A stretch of DNA of 52,057 nucleotides from DYIU01 sp038326775 (GTDB lineage: Bacteria; Actinomycetota; Geothermincolia; Fen-727; Anoxymicrobiaceae). Made by a program: the position numbers and the translations under genes. Shown piece by piece: positions 1-7,874 of the stretch; the stretch's first letter is position 1, and every line of letters begins with the position of its first letter. The notes below the pieces were generated by a model. That model saw only the letters and a list, made by a program, of their open reading frames with translations. It searched no databases and was not told the origin of the DNA. The stretch lies in assembly GCA_038326775.1 (NCBI GenBank), contig JBBQKJ010000018.1, positions 1 to 52,057 on the forward strand, in the 5' to 3' direction.

Positions 1-22
1 CGCCGGCTCCCGCCGTCTACGT

Positions 23-36
23 CGATAATATTATCG
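23..36. repeat. 14-bp AT-rich palindrome
   Basis: A perfect 14-bp palindrome (CGATAATATTATCG) lies in the leader of the first gene, just before repeat element A. It is AT-rich in a GC-rich context. It could be an operator or part of the end of a gene outside the window. Function unknown. Confidence 0.35.
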
Positions 37-48
37 CGGTTACATCTT

Positions 49-95
49 GGGTTCTGGCACCTTGAATTTATTTCATTAAAGGGTGCCTGACCCCA
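49..95. repeat. GGGGTCAG-family palindromic element A
   Basis: The right arm (79-94, AAGGGTGCCTGACCCC) is an imperfect inverted repeat of 49-63, around an AT-rich loop. The core GGGGTCAGGCACC recurs in element H at the far end of the window. It ends 23 nt before the acyl-CoA synthetase start, so it may mark the 3' end of a gene lying off-window. REP-like nature is inferred. Confidence 0.6.
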
Positions 96-117
96 TTATG
101 AACCCCAGGATGAAAGG

Positions 118-2250
118 ATGACGATGCCTCGCAGAGATATGGGAATCGCGGAGGCGTGCCGCCGCGTGAAAGCTGAGGGAGGCAGGGTCATACCGGAGCC
201 TGTCGTCAAGGAATGGTTGCGAGAGCGCGGGGTGCCGGTGCCGGAAGGACGGCTCGTCGAGACCGGGAGAGAGGCGGTAAGGTTCGCCGGGCGGCATTAC
301 TACCCGGTGGTGCTCAAGATGGTCTCAGACCGCCTGCTCCACAAGACCGAGGTCGGTGGGGTCATGACGGGCATCGACTCCGAGACCGCCATCCTGGACG
401 CGTTCGACGAGATAACGGAGGCTGCGCGCCGGGCGCGCGACCCGGGATACCTGGGCATTCTCGTCGAGGAGCAGATGCCCCTGGGCACCGAGATAATAGT
501 GGGCCTTCATAACGACCCTCACTTCGGGCCGGTCATCATGATAGGGACCGGCGGCATCTTCACAGACCTCCTGGCCGACGTAACGTTCCGCATGCTGCCG
601 GTCAAGCGGCGCGATATCGTGGAAATGCTCGGCGAGCTTAAGGGGCGGGCGCTCCTCCAGGGGCACCGTGGATTTGCGCCGGTGCACCTCAAGGCGCTGA
701 CGGACGTCATCCTGGGTATCGCCCGCTTCGCTCCCGAGATAGCGCCGTTCTTCGATTCCGCGGATTTCAACCCGGTGGTCGCGCTGCCCGACGGAGCGTA
801 CGTGGTTGACGCCAAGGTCGTGCTGGCGGCCGAAGAGAGGCCCGACCCGTTCGGCTTCGAGCTACCGCGCGTCCAGCACCTCGAAGGGTTCTTCGACCCG
901 GCGAGCGTAGCGGTCGTGGGCGCCTCGGCGAGCCTGGGGAAGATCGGCAACGTCATCGTCGACTCGCTGCTCAACTACGAGTTCAACGGCCGCGTTTACC
1001 CGGTCAACCCCAAGCGAGACGAGATAATGGGCGTGAAGTGCTACCCGTCGCTCTCGTCGCTGCCTGAAGCACCGGACCTGGCCGTCATGGTCATCGACCT
1101 CGCAGACGGGCCCGGGCTCATGCGCGAGCTGGGCTCCATGGGCGTTCACAACATGCTGATAGTTTCCGGTGGGGGCAAAGAGCTGGGCGGAAAGCGGGAG
1201 AAGGTCGAGCGCCAGATGGCGCGGCTCGCGCGCGAGTTGAGCATCAGGGTGGTGGGCCCGAACTGCATCGGCGCCTTCGACGGGCGCACGCGCTTCGACT
1301 CGTTCTTCCACCATCACGAGCGGCTGCTCCGACCGCGCGCGGGCCCCATGGGCTTCATCACGCAAAGCGGCACCTGGGGATGCAGCTTCCTGGAGGCGGC
1401 CGCGGTCGTCGGGGTGAGCAAGATGGTGAGCTACGGCAACCGCGTCGACGTCGACGAAGGCGACCTCATCGCGTATCTCGCGCGCGACCCCGAGACCACG
1501 GTCATCGGCAGTTACGTGGAGGGGCTCGCCGACGGGCGCAAGTTCCTGGCCGCGGCGCGGGATGCGACCCTCGGGTTCGGCAAGCCGGTGGTCGTCTTCA
1601 AGACCGGGCGCACCGAGCGCTCCGCCAAGGCGGCCATATCGCACACCGGGGCTTATGGCGGGACGTACCGCGTATACGAGGGCGTGCTCGAGCAGGCCGG
1701 AATAATAGCCGTCGACACGTTCCACGAGCAGATCGCCGCCTGCAAGGCGCTCGCGCTCCAGCCGGCGGCGGCCGGCCCGCGCGTGGCGATGCTCTCCAAC
1801 GGTGCGGGGCCGATGGTGAACGCGCTCGACCTCTTCCCGCAGAAGGGGCTCGAGCTGGTGAAGCTGCGACGCGACTCGGTGCGCTCGATGCGCGACCACT
1901 TCAGCTTCTTCTACCTGGTGGAGAACCCTGTAGACGTAACCGGCTCGGCCTCCTCTGAAGACTACGAGTTTGTCATCAGGACGCTTCTCGCCGACGACCG
2001 GGTCGACATCGTCATGCCTTTCTTCGTATTCCAGGACACGCCGCTCGACGAGGGGATTGTTGAGAGGCTCGAAGCACTGCTGCGCGGTGCCTCGAAGCCG
2101 GTGGTCGGCTGCGCCGTCGGAGGCCCTTACACGAAGAAGATGTCCGACGCGCTCGAGGCAGTGGGAGTGCCCGTTCTGCCCGACGTGGCCCAGTGGGTCG
2201 CCGCCGCGGGCGCGCTCGTCAGGTGGGGTGCAATAAAGAAGAAAACCTGA
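118..2250 (+). CDS. Acyl-CoA synthetase (ADP-forming), fused beta-alpha subunits
   Basis: Predicted acetate/acyl-CoA ligase (ADP-forming), 710 aa. It would interconvert acyl-CoA, ADP and phosphate with the free acid, CoA and ATP, an energy-conserving step common in fermentative microbes. The N-terminal ~225 residues look like the ATP-grasp (beta) domain. From about residue 253 there is a CoA-binding Rossmann domain (FFDPASVAVVGASASLGKIG), followed by succinyl-CoA-ligase-like domains with QSGTWG. The likely phosphorylated histidine is H509 in ISHTGAYGG. The ATP-grasp-first order is the reverse of the more usual alpha-beta fusion. The ATG is preceded by AGGATGAAAGG; a second in-frame ATG lies two codons downstream. 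The stop codon lies inside repeat element B. Substrate cannot be told from sequence. Confidence 0.88.
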   Translation: MTMPRRDMGIAEACRRVKAEGGRVIPEPVVKEWLRERGVPVPEGRLVETGREAVRFAGRHYYPVVLKMVSDRLLHKTEVGGVMTGIDSETAILDAFDEITEAARRARDPGYLGILVEEQMPLGTEIIVGLHNDPHFGPVIMIGTGGIFTDLLADVTFRMLPVKRRDIVEMLGELKGRALLQGHRGFAPVHLKALTDVILGIARFAPEIAPFFDSADFNPVVALPDGAYVVDAKVVLAAEERPDPFGFELPRVQHLEGFFDPASVAVVGASASLGKIGNVIVDSLLNYEFNGRVYPVNPKRDEIMGVKCYPSLSSLPEAPDLAVMVIDLADGPGLMRELGSMGVHNMLIVSGGGKELGGKREKVERQMARLARELSIRVVGPNCIGAFDGRTRFDSFFHHHERLLRPRAGPMGFITQSGTWGCSFLEAAAVVGVSKMVSYGNRVDVDEGDLIAYLARDPETTVIGSYVEGLADGRKFLAAARDATLGFGKPVVVFKTGRTERSAKAAISHTGAYGGTYRVYEGVLEQAGIIAVDTFHEQIAACKALALQPAAAGPRVAMLSNGAGPMVNALDLFPQKGLELVKLRRDSVRSMRDHFSFFYLVENPVDVTGSASSEDYEFVIRTLLADDRVDIVMPFFVFQDTPLDEGIVERLEALLRGASKPVVGCAVGGPYTKKMSDALEAVGVPVLPDVAQWVAAAGALVRWGAIKKKT

Positions 2251-2364
2251 CCCCAAGGGAATGGCTCCAGAATTCCTGGAGCCAGAACCGCCGTCTTATG
2301 CTTCCGGCCAGTCAACCGCCTCCGTTATGTCTGCCGGGAAGATACCCGTCAAACCGGGTCAGGT
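2246..2364. repeat. GGGGTCAG-family element B with internal hairpin
   Basis: ACCTGACCC at 2246-2254 pairs perfectly with GGGTCAGGT at 2356-2364. Between them is a second perfect hairpin, GGCTCCAG (2263-2270) and CTGGAGCC (2276-2283), with a 5-nt loop. The TGA of CCTGACCCC is the stop codon of the acyl-CoA synthetase. No T-run follows, so it is not a classic intrinsic terminator. Family membership rests on the shared CCTGACCCC core. Confidence 0.5.
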
Positions 2365-2450
2365 GGAGCCAGAGGGAATCAAACTGACATCTTCTGCTAT
2401 CCTATACGCGGTCATGATGTTGGACCGCAAGGATGAGAACGGAGGACTTG

Positions 2451-3524
2451 ATGGACGTCTACGAGCAACTGCGCCAGCACCTGGACAAGCACCCCAGCGG
2501 GGCGCCCGAGGGACCCGAGATACACGAGATACTCTCCACCCTGTTCACGCCCGAGGAGGCGCGGTTGGCGTGCGGGACGTCGTTCCGGCCGAAATCGGCC
2601 GAGCAGGCCGCGGAGAGGTCGGGGGTCACGGTCGAGGAAGCCCGTGCCTGTCTCGAGAGCCTGGCGGACAAGGGAATGGTGTACGCGCGCGAGAAGGACG
2701 GCGCCTGGGGCTACGCGCTCCTTCCCATCATGCCCGGCATCTTCGAGTTCCCCTACATGAAGGGCAAGCGTGACGAGACGCTTACCCGCCTGGCCGGCCT
2801 CTGGGAATCGTACCTGATCAGCCACGCCAAGGAGATGATCGACGCGGGCAGGCCGTTCGCGCGCGTCGTCGCCATACAGGAAGAGGTTGAGAACGACCCG
2901 AGGGTGCTCACCTACGAGATGGTGGACGGGCTCATCGACGAGGCGGAGGTCGTGGGGCTCTCGCACTGCGCCTGCCGCACCGCCTTCGCGCACTGCGACG
3001 GTCCCCTGGAGGCGTGCATGCTGTTCGACGAGACCTGCACCTACCTTGTGGACCGGGGCTACGCGCGCTATATCTCGAAGGACGAGATGAAGGGGCTCCT
3101 GCGCGAGTTCGACGAGAAAGGGCTCGTTCACAACGTCAACAACTCACAGGACAAGCTTCAGTTCATCTGCAACTGCTGCCGCTGCTGCTGCGGGTTCCTT
3201 CGCGTGACCAGGGAGGTGAAGGCTCCTCACTTCCTGGCGACCTCGGGCTTCATGGCGCGCCTCGACCCCGAGCTGTGCACCGGGTGCGCGGTCTGCGAGG
3301 ACCGCTGCCCGATGGACGCCATCGAGATGGTGGATGAGCTGCCGGTCATCGACGAGGACCCCTGTATCGGCTGCGCGCTCTGCGTCACCGGCTGCGACAC
3401 CGCTGCCATGGGGTTGAAGCGGCGCGAGGAGTTACCCGAGACGCCCGCCAACATGCCGGAGCTTGGCATCGAGGTGCTGAAGAACCGGGGGAAGCTCGAG
3501 GAGTTCATCGAGGTCATCAAGTAA
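2451..3524 (+). CDS. Multi-iron-sulfur ferredoxin-type protein with CxCCxCCC cluster
   Basis: Predicted cytoplasmic iron-sulfur protein, 357 aa. The N-terminal ~90 residues are compatible with a winged-helix-like fold (AEQAAERSGVTVEEARACLE). The middle has SHCACRTAFAHCDG and then an unusual cysteine cluster CNCCRCCCG beginning at C240. Two bacterial ferredoxin motifs follow: CTGCAVCEDRCP from C276 and CIGCALCVTGCD from C305. The second has D where the usual CP pair has P. The start at 2451 is chosen because GGAGG lies 5 nt upstream; an upstream in-frame ATG at 2433 lacks a comparable site. It lies 200 nt after the acyl-CoA synthetase and ends 9 nt from the convergent serS. An electron-transfer or redox-sensing role is inferred; partner unknown. 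Confidence 0.8.
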   Translation: MDVYEQLRQHLDKHPSGAPEGPEIHEILSTLFTPEEARLACGTSFRPKSAEQAAERSGVTVEEARACLESLADKGMVYAREKDGAWGYALLPIMPGIFEFPYMKGKRDETLTRLAGLWESYLISHAKEMIDAGRPFARVVAIQEEVENDPRVLTYEMVDGLIDEAEVVGLSHCACRTAFAHCDGPLEACMLFDETCTYLVDRGYARYISKDEMKGLLREFDEKGLVHNVNNSQDKLQFICNCCRCCCGFLRVTREVKAPHFLATSGFMARLDPELCTGCAVCEDRCPMDAIEMVDELPVIDEDPCIGCALCVTGCDTAAMGLKRREELPETPANMPELGIEVLKNRGKLEEFIEVIK

Positions 3525-3533
3525 CCGTGGGAA

Positions 3534-4814
3534 TCAAGGGCCTTCTATGACGGTCATGCCACCCATGTAAGGCTGCAGCGCGGGCGGGACCACGACGCGG
3601 CCGTCGTCGAGCTGGAAGTTCTCGAGTATCGCGGCCATCGTCCGGCCGATGGCGAGCCCGGAGCCGTTGAGGGTGTGCACGAACCTCGGCTTACCTCCCG
3701 CCGGCTTGAACCTGATGTTCGCGCGGCGCGCCTGGAAGTCGGTACAGCAGGAGCACGAAGATATCTCCCTGAACTCCCCCGACGCCGGCAGCCAGACCTC
3801 CAGGTCGTAGCACTTGGCGGCCGCGAACCCCAGGTCGCCAGTAGAGAGCAGCATGACGCGGTGGTGGATACCGAGCCGGCGGAGCACCTCCTCGGCGTTC
3901 AGGATCATCGACTCGAGCTCGTCGAGGCTGGTGTCCGGGTGCGCGAACTTCACCATCTCGACCTTGTTGAACTGGTGCTGACGTATTATGCCGCGGACGT
4001 CTTTGCCGTAAGAGCCCGCCTCGCGCCTGAAGCATGGCGTGTAAGCGGTGAACTTTATCGGGAGGTCACGCTCGGCCAGTGTCTCGTCCCGAAAGATGTT
4101 GGTAACGGGAACCTCGGCGGTAGGCGCGAGGAAGAGGCCGTCGTTACAGGAGTACATGTCCTCCTCGAACTTGGGCAACTGCCCCGTCGCGGTGAAAGTC
4201 TCGCGGTTTCCGAGTATCGGCGGGAACACCTCTGTGTAGCCGTGCTCGCGGGTGTGAAGGTCGAGCATAAAGTTGATCAGGGCTCGCTCCAGCAGGGCCG
4301 CGGGGCCTCGCAACAGGGTAAAGCGGGACGCCGCTATCTTGGCCCCTCTCTCGAAGTCGAGTATGCCCAGCGACTCTCCGATCTCCCAGTGGGGCTTCGG
4401 ATTGAAAGTGAAACCCGGCTTCTCGCCCCAGCGACGGACCTCGATGTTGGCGGCCTCGTCCGGACCGACCGGGACCGACTCGTTGGGGAGGTTGGGGATG
4501 TCCAGCATCAGGGCGCGGATGCTCGCGTCGACCTCTCGCACCTCGGCGTCCATGTCCTTGATGCGCTCGGAGATGCCCCTCATGTTCTCCACGATGGCGC
4601 TAGAGTCGCCGCCGTCCTTCTTGAGGGAGGCGATCTCCTCAGAGGCCCGGTTGCGCTGGCGCTTTAGTTCCTCGACCTCTACGAGAAGTGCCCGGCGGCG
4701 ACCGTCCTGCTCCAGAACGCCGTCGACATCGGCGACCTCGGCGCTCATATCGCGGTCGAGGATGGCCTTCTTCACGCGTTCCGGGTCGTCCCTTATGACT
4801 TTAATATCGAGCAT
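3534..4814 (-). CDS. serS: Seryl-tRNA synthetase
   Basis: Class II aminoacyl-tRNA synthetase that charges tRNA-Ser with serine, 426 aa, a normal length. The N-terminal ~110 residues form the tRNA-binding coiled coil (rich in E, K and R). Motif 2 is seen as FRREAGSYGKDVRGIIRQHQF (about residues 265-285) and motif 3 as GSGLAIGRTMAAILEN near the C-terminus. The cytoplasmic enzyme starts at ATG. It is downstream of pheA in the same direction but separated by 108 nt that hold inverted-repeat element C, so co-transcription with pheA may be interrupted there. Confidence 0.97.
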   Translation of the reverse strand: MLDIKVIRDDPERVKKAILDRDMSAEVADVDGVLEQDGRRRALLVEVEELKRQRNRASEEIASLKKDGGDSSAIVENMRGISERIKDMDAEVREVDASIRALMLDIPNLPNESVPVGPDEAANIEVRRWGEKPGFTFNPKPHWEIGESLGILDFERGAKIAASRFTLLRGPAALLERALINFMLDLHTREHGYTEVFPPILGNRETFTATGQLPKFEEDMYSCNDGLFLAPTAEVPVTNIFRDETLAERDLPIKFTAYTPCFRREAGSYGKDVRGIIRQHQFNKVEMVKFAHPDTSLDELESMILNAEEVLRRLGIHHRVMLLSTGDLGFAAAKCYDLEVWLPASGEFREISSCSCCTDFQARRANIRFKPAGGKPRFVHTLNGSGLAIGRTMAAILENFQLDDGRVVVPPALQPYMGGMTVIEGP

Positions 4815-4837
4815 GACCTTAGTCTACATTAATACTT

Positions 4838-4916
4838 GGGGTCAAACCTGATTTCATTAGTCGTTGGCGGTCACCTGTCTCACTGGAGACCGACTAATGA
4901 AATCAGGTTTGACCCC
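4838..4916. repeat. GGGGTCAG-family element C, 26-bp perfect inverted repeat
   Basis: Left arm 4838-4863 begins GGGGTCAAACC and ends ATTAGTCG. Right arm 4891-4916 is its exact 26-bp reverse complement (CGACTAATG...TTTGACCCC). The 27-nt loop also has CGGTC/GACCG complementarity. It sits between pheA (stop 6 nt away) and serS. The hairpin is strong enough to affect transcription termination or mRNA decay, but no T-run follows. It shares GACTAATGAAATCAG with element G. Confidence 0.85.
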
Positions 4917-4922
4917 CGAATA

Positions 4923-5744
4923 TCAGGCCGGGTAGGATCCGAGGAGCTTCAGCTCTCGGAGCATTCCCACCAGCGAGCCTATGGCCCCGGCCACCTCCGG
5001 TTCGTCCACGTGGCCTTCTATGTCAATAAAGAAGTAGTACTCGCCCAGCACCTTCTTTGTCGGGCGAGACTCGATCTTTGTCAGGTTGATGCCGCGCGAG
5101 GCAAACTCCTGGAGTATCTCCAGCAGGCTCCCCGGGCGGTTCTCCCGGATGAAGCAGGCAATGGACGTCTTGTCCCTGCCGGTGGGGCTGGCCTTCCGCT
5201 TTCCCACGATGACGAAGCGGGTGACGTTCTGGGCGTGGTCCTCGAGGTCGCGGTCCAGCACCTCCAGCCCGTATATGCCGGCGGCGAGTTCCGTGGCGAT
5301 CGCCGCGAGCGGCTCGTCCGACTCCGACACCGCCAATGCCGCCTCGGCCGTGCTGTTGGCCGCCCTCACGGGCACCCCCGCGAACCAGCGCGCCATGAAG
5401 CCGCGGCACTGGGCGGCGGCCTGGGGGTGGGAGACGATGCCAGCCACGTCTTCACGCCTGACCCCCGGCCTGGCAAGCAGGCGGTGGCTTACCGGATGGA
5501 CCAACTCGCGCTCGATGAGCAGGTCGGTCTCGAAGGCCAGCGTATCCAGGGTCACGCTGACCGCGCCCTCGATGGAGTTCTCGATGGGGACTATGCCGCT
5601 GTCCACCTCGCCCGACTGCACGGCGAGGAGGACCTCCGGGACGGTAGAGTATGGGACCAGCCGGTCGAACTGCTGTGAGAAGCCGGCCTCGAGGGCCTCC
5701 TGGGTGAAGGTCCCCCGCGGGCCGAGGTACCCGATGCTAGGCAC
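4923..5744 (-). CDS. pheA: Prephenate dehydratase
   Basis: Converts prephenate to phenylpyruvate in phenylalanine biosynthesis; 273 aa, the usual length for a stand-alone enzyme. The N-terminal periplasmic-binding-like catalytic domain starts IGYLGPRGTFTQEA and contains the catalytic TRF motif in NVTRFVIVG. The C-terminal ACT domain (SLLEILQEFASRGINLTKIESRP) is the usual phenylalanine-binding regulatory domain. The start is GTG with GGGGAGAG 6-11 nt upstream. The gene begins 2 nt after the stop of the DUF4446 gene, so the two are surely co-transcribed; serS follows after element C. Confidence 0.96.
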   Translation of the reverse strand: MPSIGYLGPRGTFTQEALEAGFSQQFDRLVPYSTVPEVLLAVQSGEVDSGIVPIENSIEGAVSVTLDTLAFETDLLIERELVHPVSHRLLARPGVRREDVAGIVSHPQAAAQCRGFMARWFAGVPVRAANSTAEAALAVSESDEPLAAIATELAAGIYGLEVLDRDLEDHAQNVTRFVIVGKRKASPTGRDKTSIACFIRENRPGSLLEILQEFASRGINLTKIESRPTKKVLGEYYFFIDIEGHVDEPEVAGAIGSLVGMLRELKLLGSYPA

Positions 5745-5746
5745 TG

Positions 5747-6805
5747 TTACTCTCCCCTCGGCTCCCTTTTCGGCTCCCTTCCGCGCGGCTTTGACGCCGC
5801 AGGTCGCTTCGCGCCGTCTCTGTCTGAACCGTTCTCAGGCGACTGCCTGCTCGTCGGCCGCTCGCTCTCCGCGGGAGGCGTCTCCCCCACAAACGGCTTG
5901 TCAAGCTCGAGCTCCGCGACCAGGTCAACGGGGCGCTCTCTCTTCTCCGGGGCAGTCTCCTCCGCCTCGGGGGGGGCTTTCTCCGGCCGGCGCGCCGGCT
6001 TCTCGGCAGGCGGCCCCACGTGACGCGCACGCCCCGGACCCCGGCGGGCCTGGGCCGGACGCTTCTCGTTCCCCGCCTCCCTCGCATTGACCTCGCGGGG
6101 AGCGGGCTCGTCGCGGCGCTCCCGGCGCGAGCCTTCCTCGCGAACGACGGGACCCGTCGCCGGCCTGCGCTCCTCCCCCTGCGGCCTCGGGCGGCGGGCC
6201 TCCTCGAGCCTGCTCTCGACCTGGTTTGAGCGCTGGAGGTACTCGCGATCGTGGAAGAGCCGCAGGTTAGCCATCCGCTCCTCGTGCTCCCGGTCGCGGG
6301 CCTCCACGGGCAGCGCTCCGAGCTCCTTGCTCTGCATGGCCAGCCGTATGGCCTCCTTCTCCTCGGGCGAGAGCTCGTAGGACGAGCTGCGCTCGATGAT
6401 GGGCTTGGCGTAGGTCCTGGACTCGGAGCGCCCGTAGATGGAGCTGAAGGCGAGGCCGTTGCCCCTGTCGTCGAGCAGCGCCACCGCGAAGCTGAGCATG
6501 CCACCCAGATCGCGGAACGCGTCGAAGCGCACCACCCCCACGTGCTGGACGGCACCCGCCATCCGCCTGAGCGCCTGGGCGTACAGCTCGCTCAGCCGGT
6601 CGACCTCCATCAGCAGGGCATCGGCCTGCTCGATGTTGTCGCTGACTATCTGCGCGAAGTTCTGCCCCTTCGAGTCGCGGATGAGCAGCTCGTAGTCGCT
6701 TTCGATCCTCCTGGTCCGCCAGAAGAGATAGACAACGAGGGCCACGCTCAACAGCAGGACCGCCCCGAGCACTATCACAATAGGCGTTATGTTGTTATCA
6801 ATCAT
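5747..6805 (-). CDS. DUF4446 membrane-anchored protein with long charged tail
   Basis: 352-aa protein of the DUF4446 family, function unknown. An N-terminal membrane segment (about residues 8-29) is followed by a predicted helical stretch. The conserved family core follows: VGVVRFDAFRDLGGMLSFAVALLD, then SSIYGRSESRTYAKPI, ending near residue 165. The remaining ~185 residues are low-complexity, rich in E, R, P and A, probably disordered, and are not part of the family core. It is the first gene of a tight unit with pheA (2-nt gap), an association I know from other Gram-positive genomes. An extended -10 promoter and a flanking inverted repeat lie upstream (6862-6900). Confidence 0.85.
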   Translation of the reverse strand: MIDNNITPIVIVLGAVLLLSVALVVYLFWRTRRIESDYELLIRDSKGQNFAQIVSDNIEQADALLMEVDRLSELYAQALRRMAGAVQHVGVVRFDAFRDLGGMLSFAVALLDDRGNGLAFSSIYGRSESRTYAKPIIERSSSYELSPEEKEAIRLAMQSKELGALPVEARDREHEERMANLRLFHDREYLQRSNQVESRLEEARRPRPQGEERRPATGPVVREEGSRRERRDEPAPREVNAREAGNEKRPAQARRGPGRARHVGPPAEKPARRPEKAPPEAEETAPEKRERPVDLVAELELDKPFVGETPPAESERPTSRQSPENGSDRDGAKRPAASKPRGREPKREPRGE

Positions 6806-6861
6806 GGATTGGAGCCTTTGCTGCTAGCTTCCATGCGCGCCCAACCGGCACGTAAGTTGAG

Positions 6862-6870
6862 ATTATACCA
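6862..6870 (-). promoter_or_regulatory. Extended -10 promoter for the DUF4446-pheA unit
   Basis: Read on the minus strand, TGGTATAAT combines a perfect -10 hexamer with a TGn extension, about 57 nt before the DUF4446 start codon. No good -35 hexamer is seen at the normal spacing, as expected for extended -10 promoters. Confidence 0.6.
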
Positions 6871-6900
6871 TTTGAAGCGCCGCTCCCGGCCGTTCAAATG
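6869..6900. promoter_or_regulatory. Operator-like inverted repeat CATTTGAA-N16-TTCAAATG
   Basis: Two perfect 8-bp half-sites (6869-6876 and 6893-6900) flank a 16-nt GC-rich spacer. They cover the -35 side of the minus-strand promoter and touch its -10 extension. The arrangement suits a dimeric repressor or regulator. It lies in the 222-nt divergent region between the DUF4446 gene and larE, so either side could be regulated. Binding protein unknown. Confidence 0.45.
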
Positions 6901-7027
6901 AGCATTTTTCGTCGCGGCACAGGTTCGCGCGAAACGGCACGGCGAGGCGCGGCTCTCGGTCTCCGGTGAGGCGGTCCCGGATTTGGGATTTCACGGTGGC
7001 TTACGAAAGGGTAAGATAGTAACCGAG

Positions 7028-7849
7028 ATGGACCCAATACTGGACGATAAACACTATAAACTTCGAAAGCACCTCGAGGGCATGGGAAGCGTCCTCGTCG
7101 CCTACTCGGGCGGCGTTGACAGCACGCTCCTGCTGGCGGTCGGCAAGGAGGCGCTGGGGGATGAAATCGTCGCGGCCACTGTCGACTCGCCCCTGCACCC
7201 GAGATCGCTCGTAGAGAGCGCGCAGAGGATGGCGGCTCGCCTGAGAGTCAGCCACCTGACGATCGAGGCCGACGAGCTCGAGGGCGAGGGGTTCGTCTCG
7301 AACCCTCCCGAGCGCTGCTACCTCTGCAAGCACTACCGCTTCAGCAAACTGGTGGAGTTCGCGACCAGGGAGGGCATCTCAGAGGTCATCGACGGCTCGC
7401 AGTTGGACGACGCCTCCGACTACCGGCCCGGGGCCGAAGCGGCCAGCGAGCTCTCGGTCGTCAGCCCGCTGTCGGATATCGGGTTCTACAAGTACGAGGT
7501 CAGAGCGCTGTCGAGGGAGCTGGGGCTCACCACCTGGAACATGCGGGCAAGCCCCTGCCTGGCCACCCGCATCCCTTACGGCGAAGAAGTCACCCGGGAG
7601 AAGCTCGCGGTGATCGACCAGGCGGAGCAGTACCTGCTCGGCCTCGGCCTGGGCCAGGTAAGGGTACGGTATATAGAGGACAGGACCGCGCGCATCGAGG
7701 TGGGTCTTTCATCTATCCCGGCACTTGCTTCGGAAGGCATCCGCGAAAGGGTCGTTTCCAGGATGCGGGAGCTCGGCTTTCTCTACGTGACGACAGACCT
7801 GGCCGGTTACCGGACAGGCGCCTTGAACGAGGCGCTCCCGGAGGCCTGA
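7028..7849 (+). CDS. larE: LarE, sulfur insertase of nickel-pincer cofactor synthesis
   Basis: PP-loop ATP-pyrophosphatase family protein, 273 aa, that adenylates and then sulfurates the LarB product in synthesis of the nickel-pincer nucleotide (NPN) cofactor. The PP-loop SGGVDST is near residue 25. C97 and C100 form RCYLCK, and C177 lies in SPCLATR, equivalent to the sulfur-donating cysteine of the Lactobacillus enzyme. The extra CxxC pair suggests the three-cysteine, [4Fe-4S]-dependent form that can turn over, rather than the sacrificial form. The ATG at 7028 fits the family start; an in-frame TTG at 6983 would only add 15 unconserved residues. It is first of a larE-larB-larC operon. Confidence 0.92.
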   Translation: MDPILDDKHYKLRKHLEGMGSVLVAYSGGVDSTLLLAVGKEALGDEIVAATVDSPLHPRSLVESAQRMAARLRVSHLTIEADELEGEGFVSNPPERCYLCKHYRFSKLVEFATREGISEVIDGSQLDDASDYRPGAEAASELSVVSPLSDIGFYKYEVRALSRELGLTTWNMRASPCLATRIPYGEEVTREKLAVIDQAEQYLLGLGLGQVRVRYIEDRTARIEVGLSSIPALASEGIRERVVSRMRELGFLYVTTDLAGYRTGALNEALPEA

Positions 7850-7874
7850 CGGCAACCCTCCAACCGGAGCCTGA

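Noticed and set aside
862..2256. 464-residue minus-strand open frame opposite the acyl-CoA synthetase
   Set aside because: It mirrors a well-supported plus-strand gene, has arginine/histidine-rich shadow composition and no recognisable domain. High GC content produces long antisense frames.
2263..2283. Intrinsic terminator for the acyl-CoA synthetase
   Set aside because: An 8-bp perfect stem exists, but there is no T run after it, so it is described only as part of element B.
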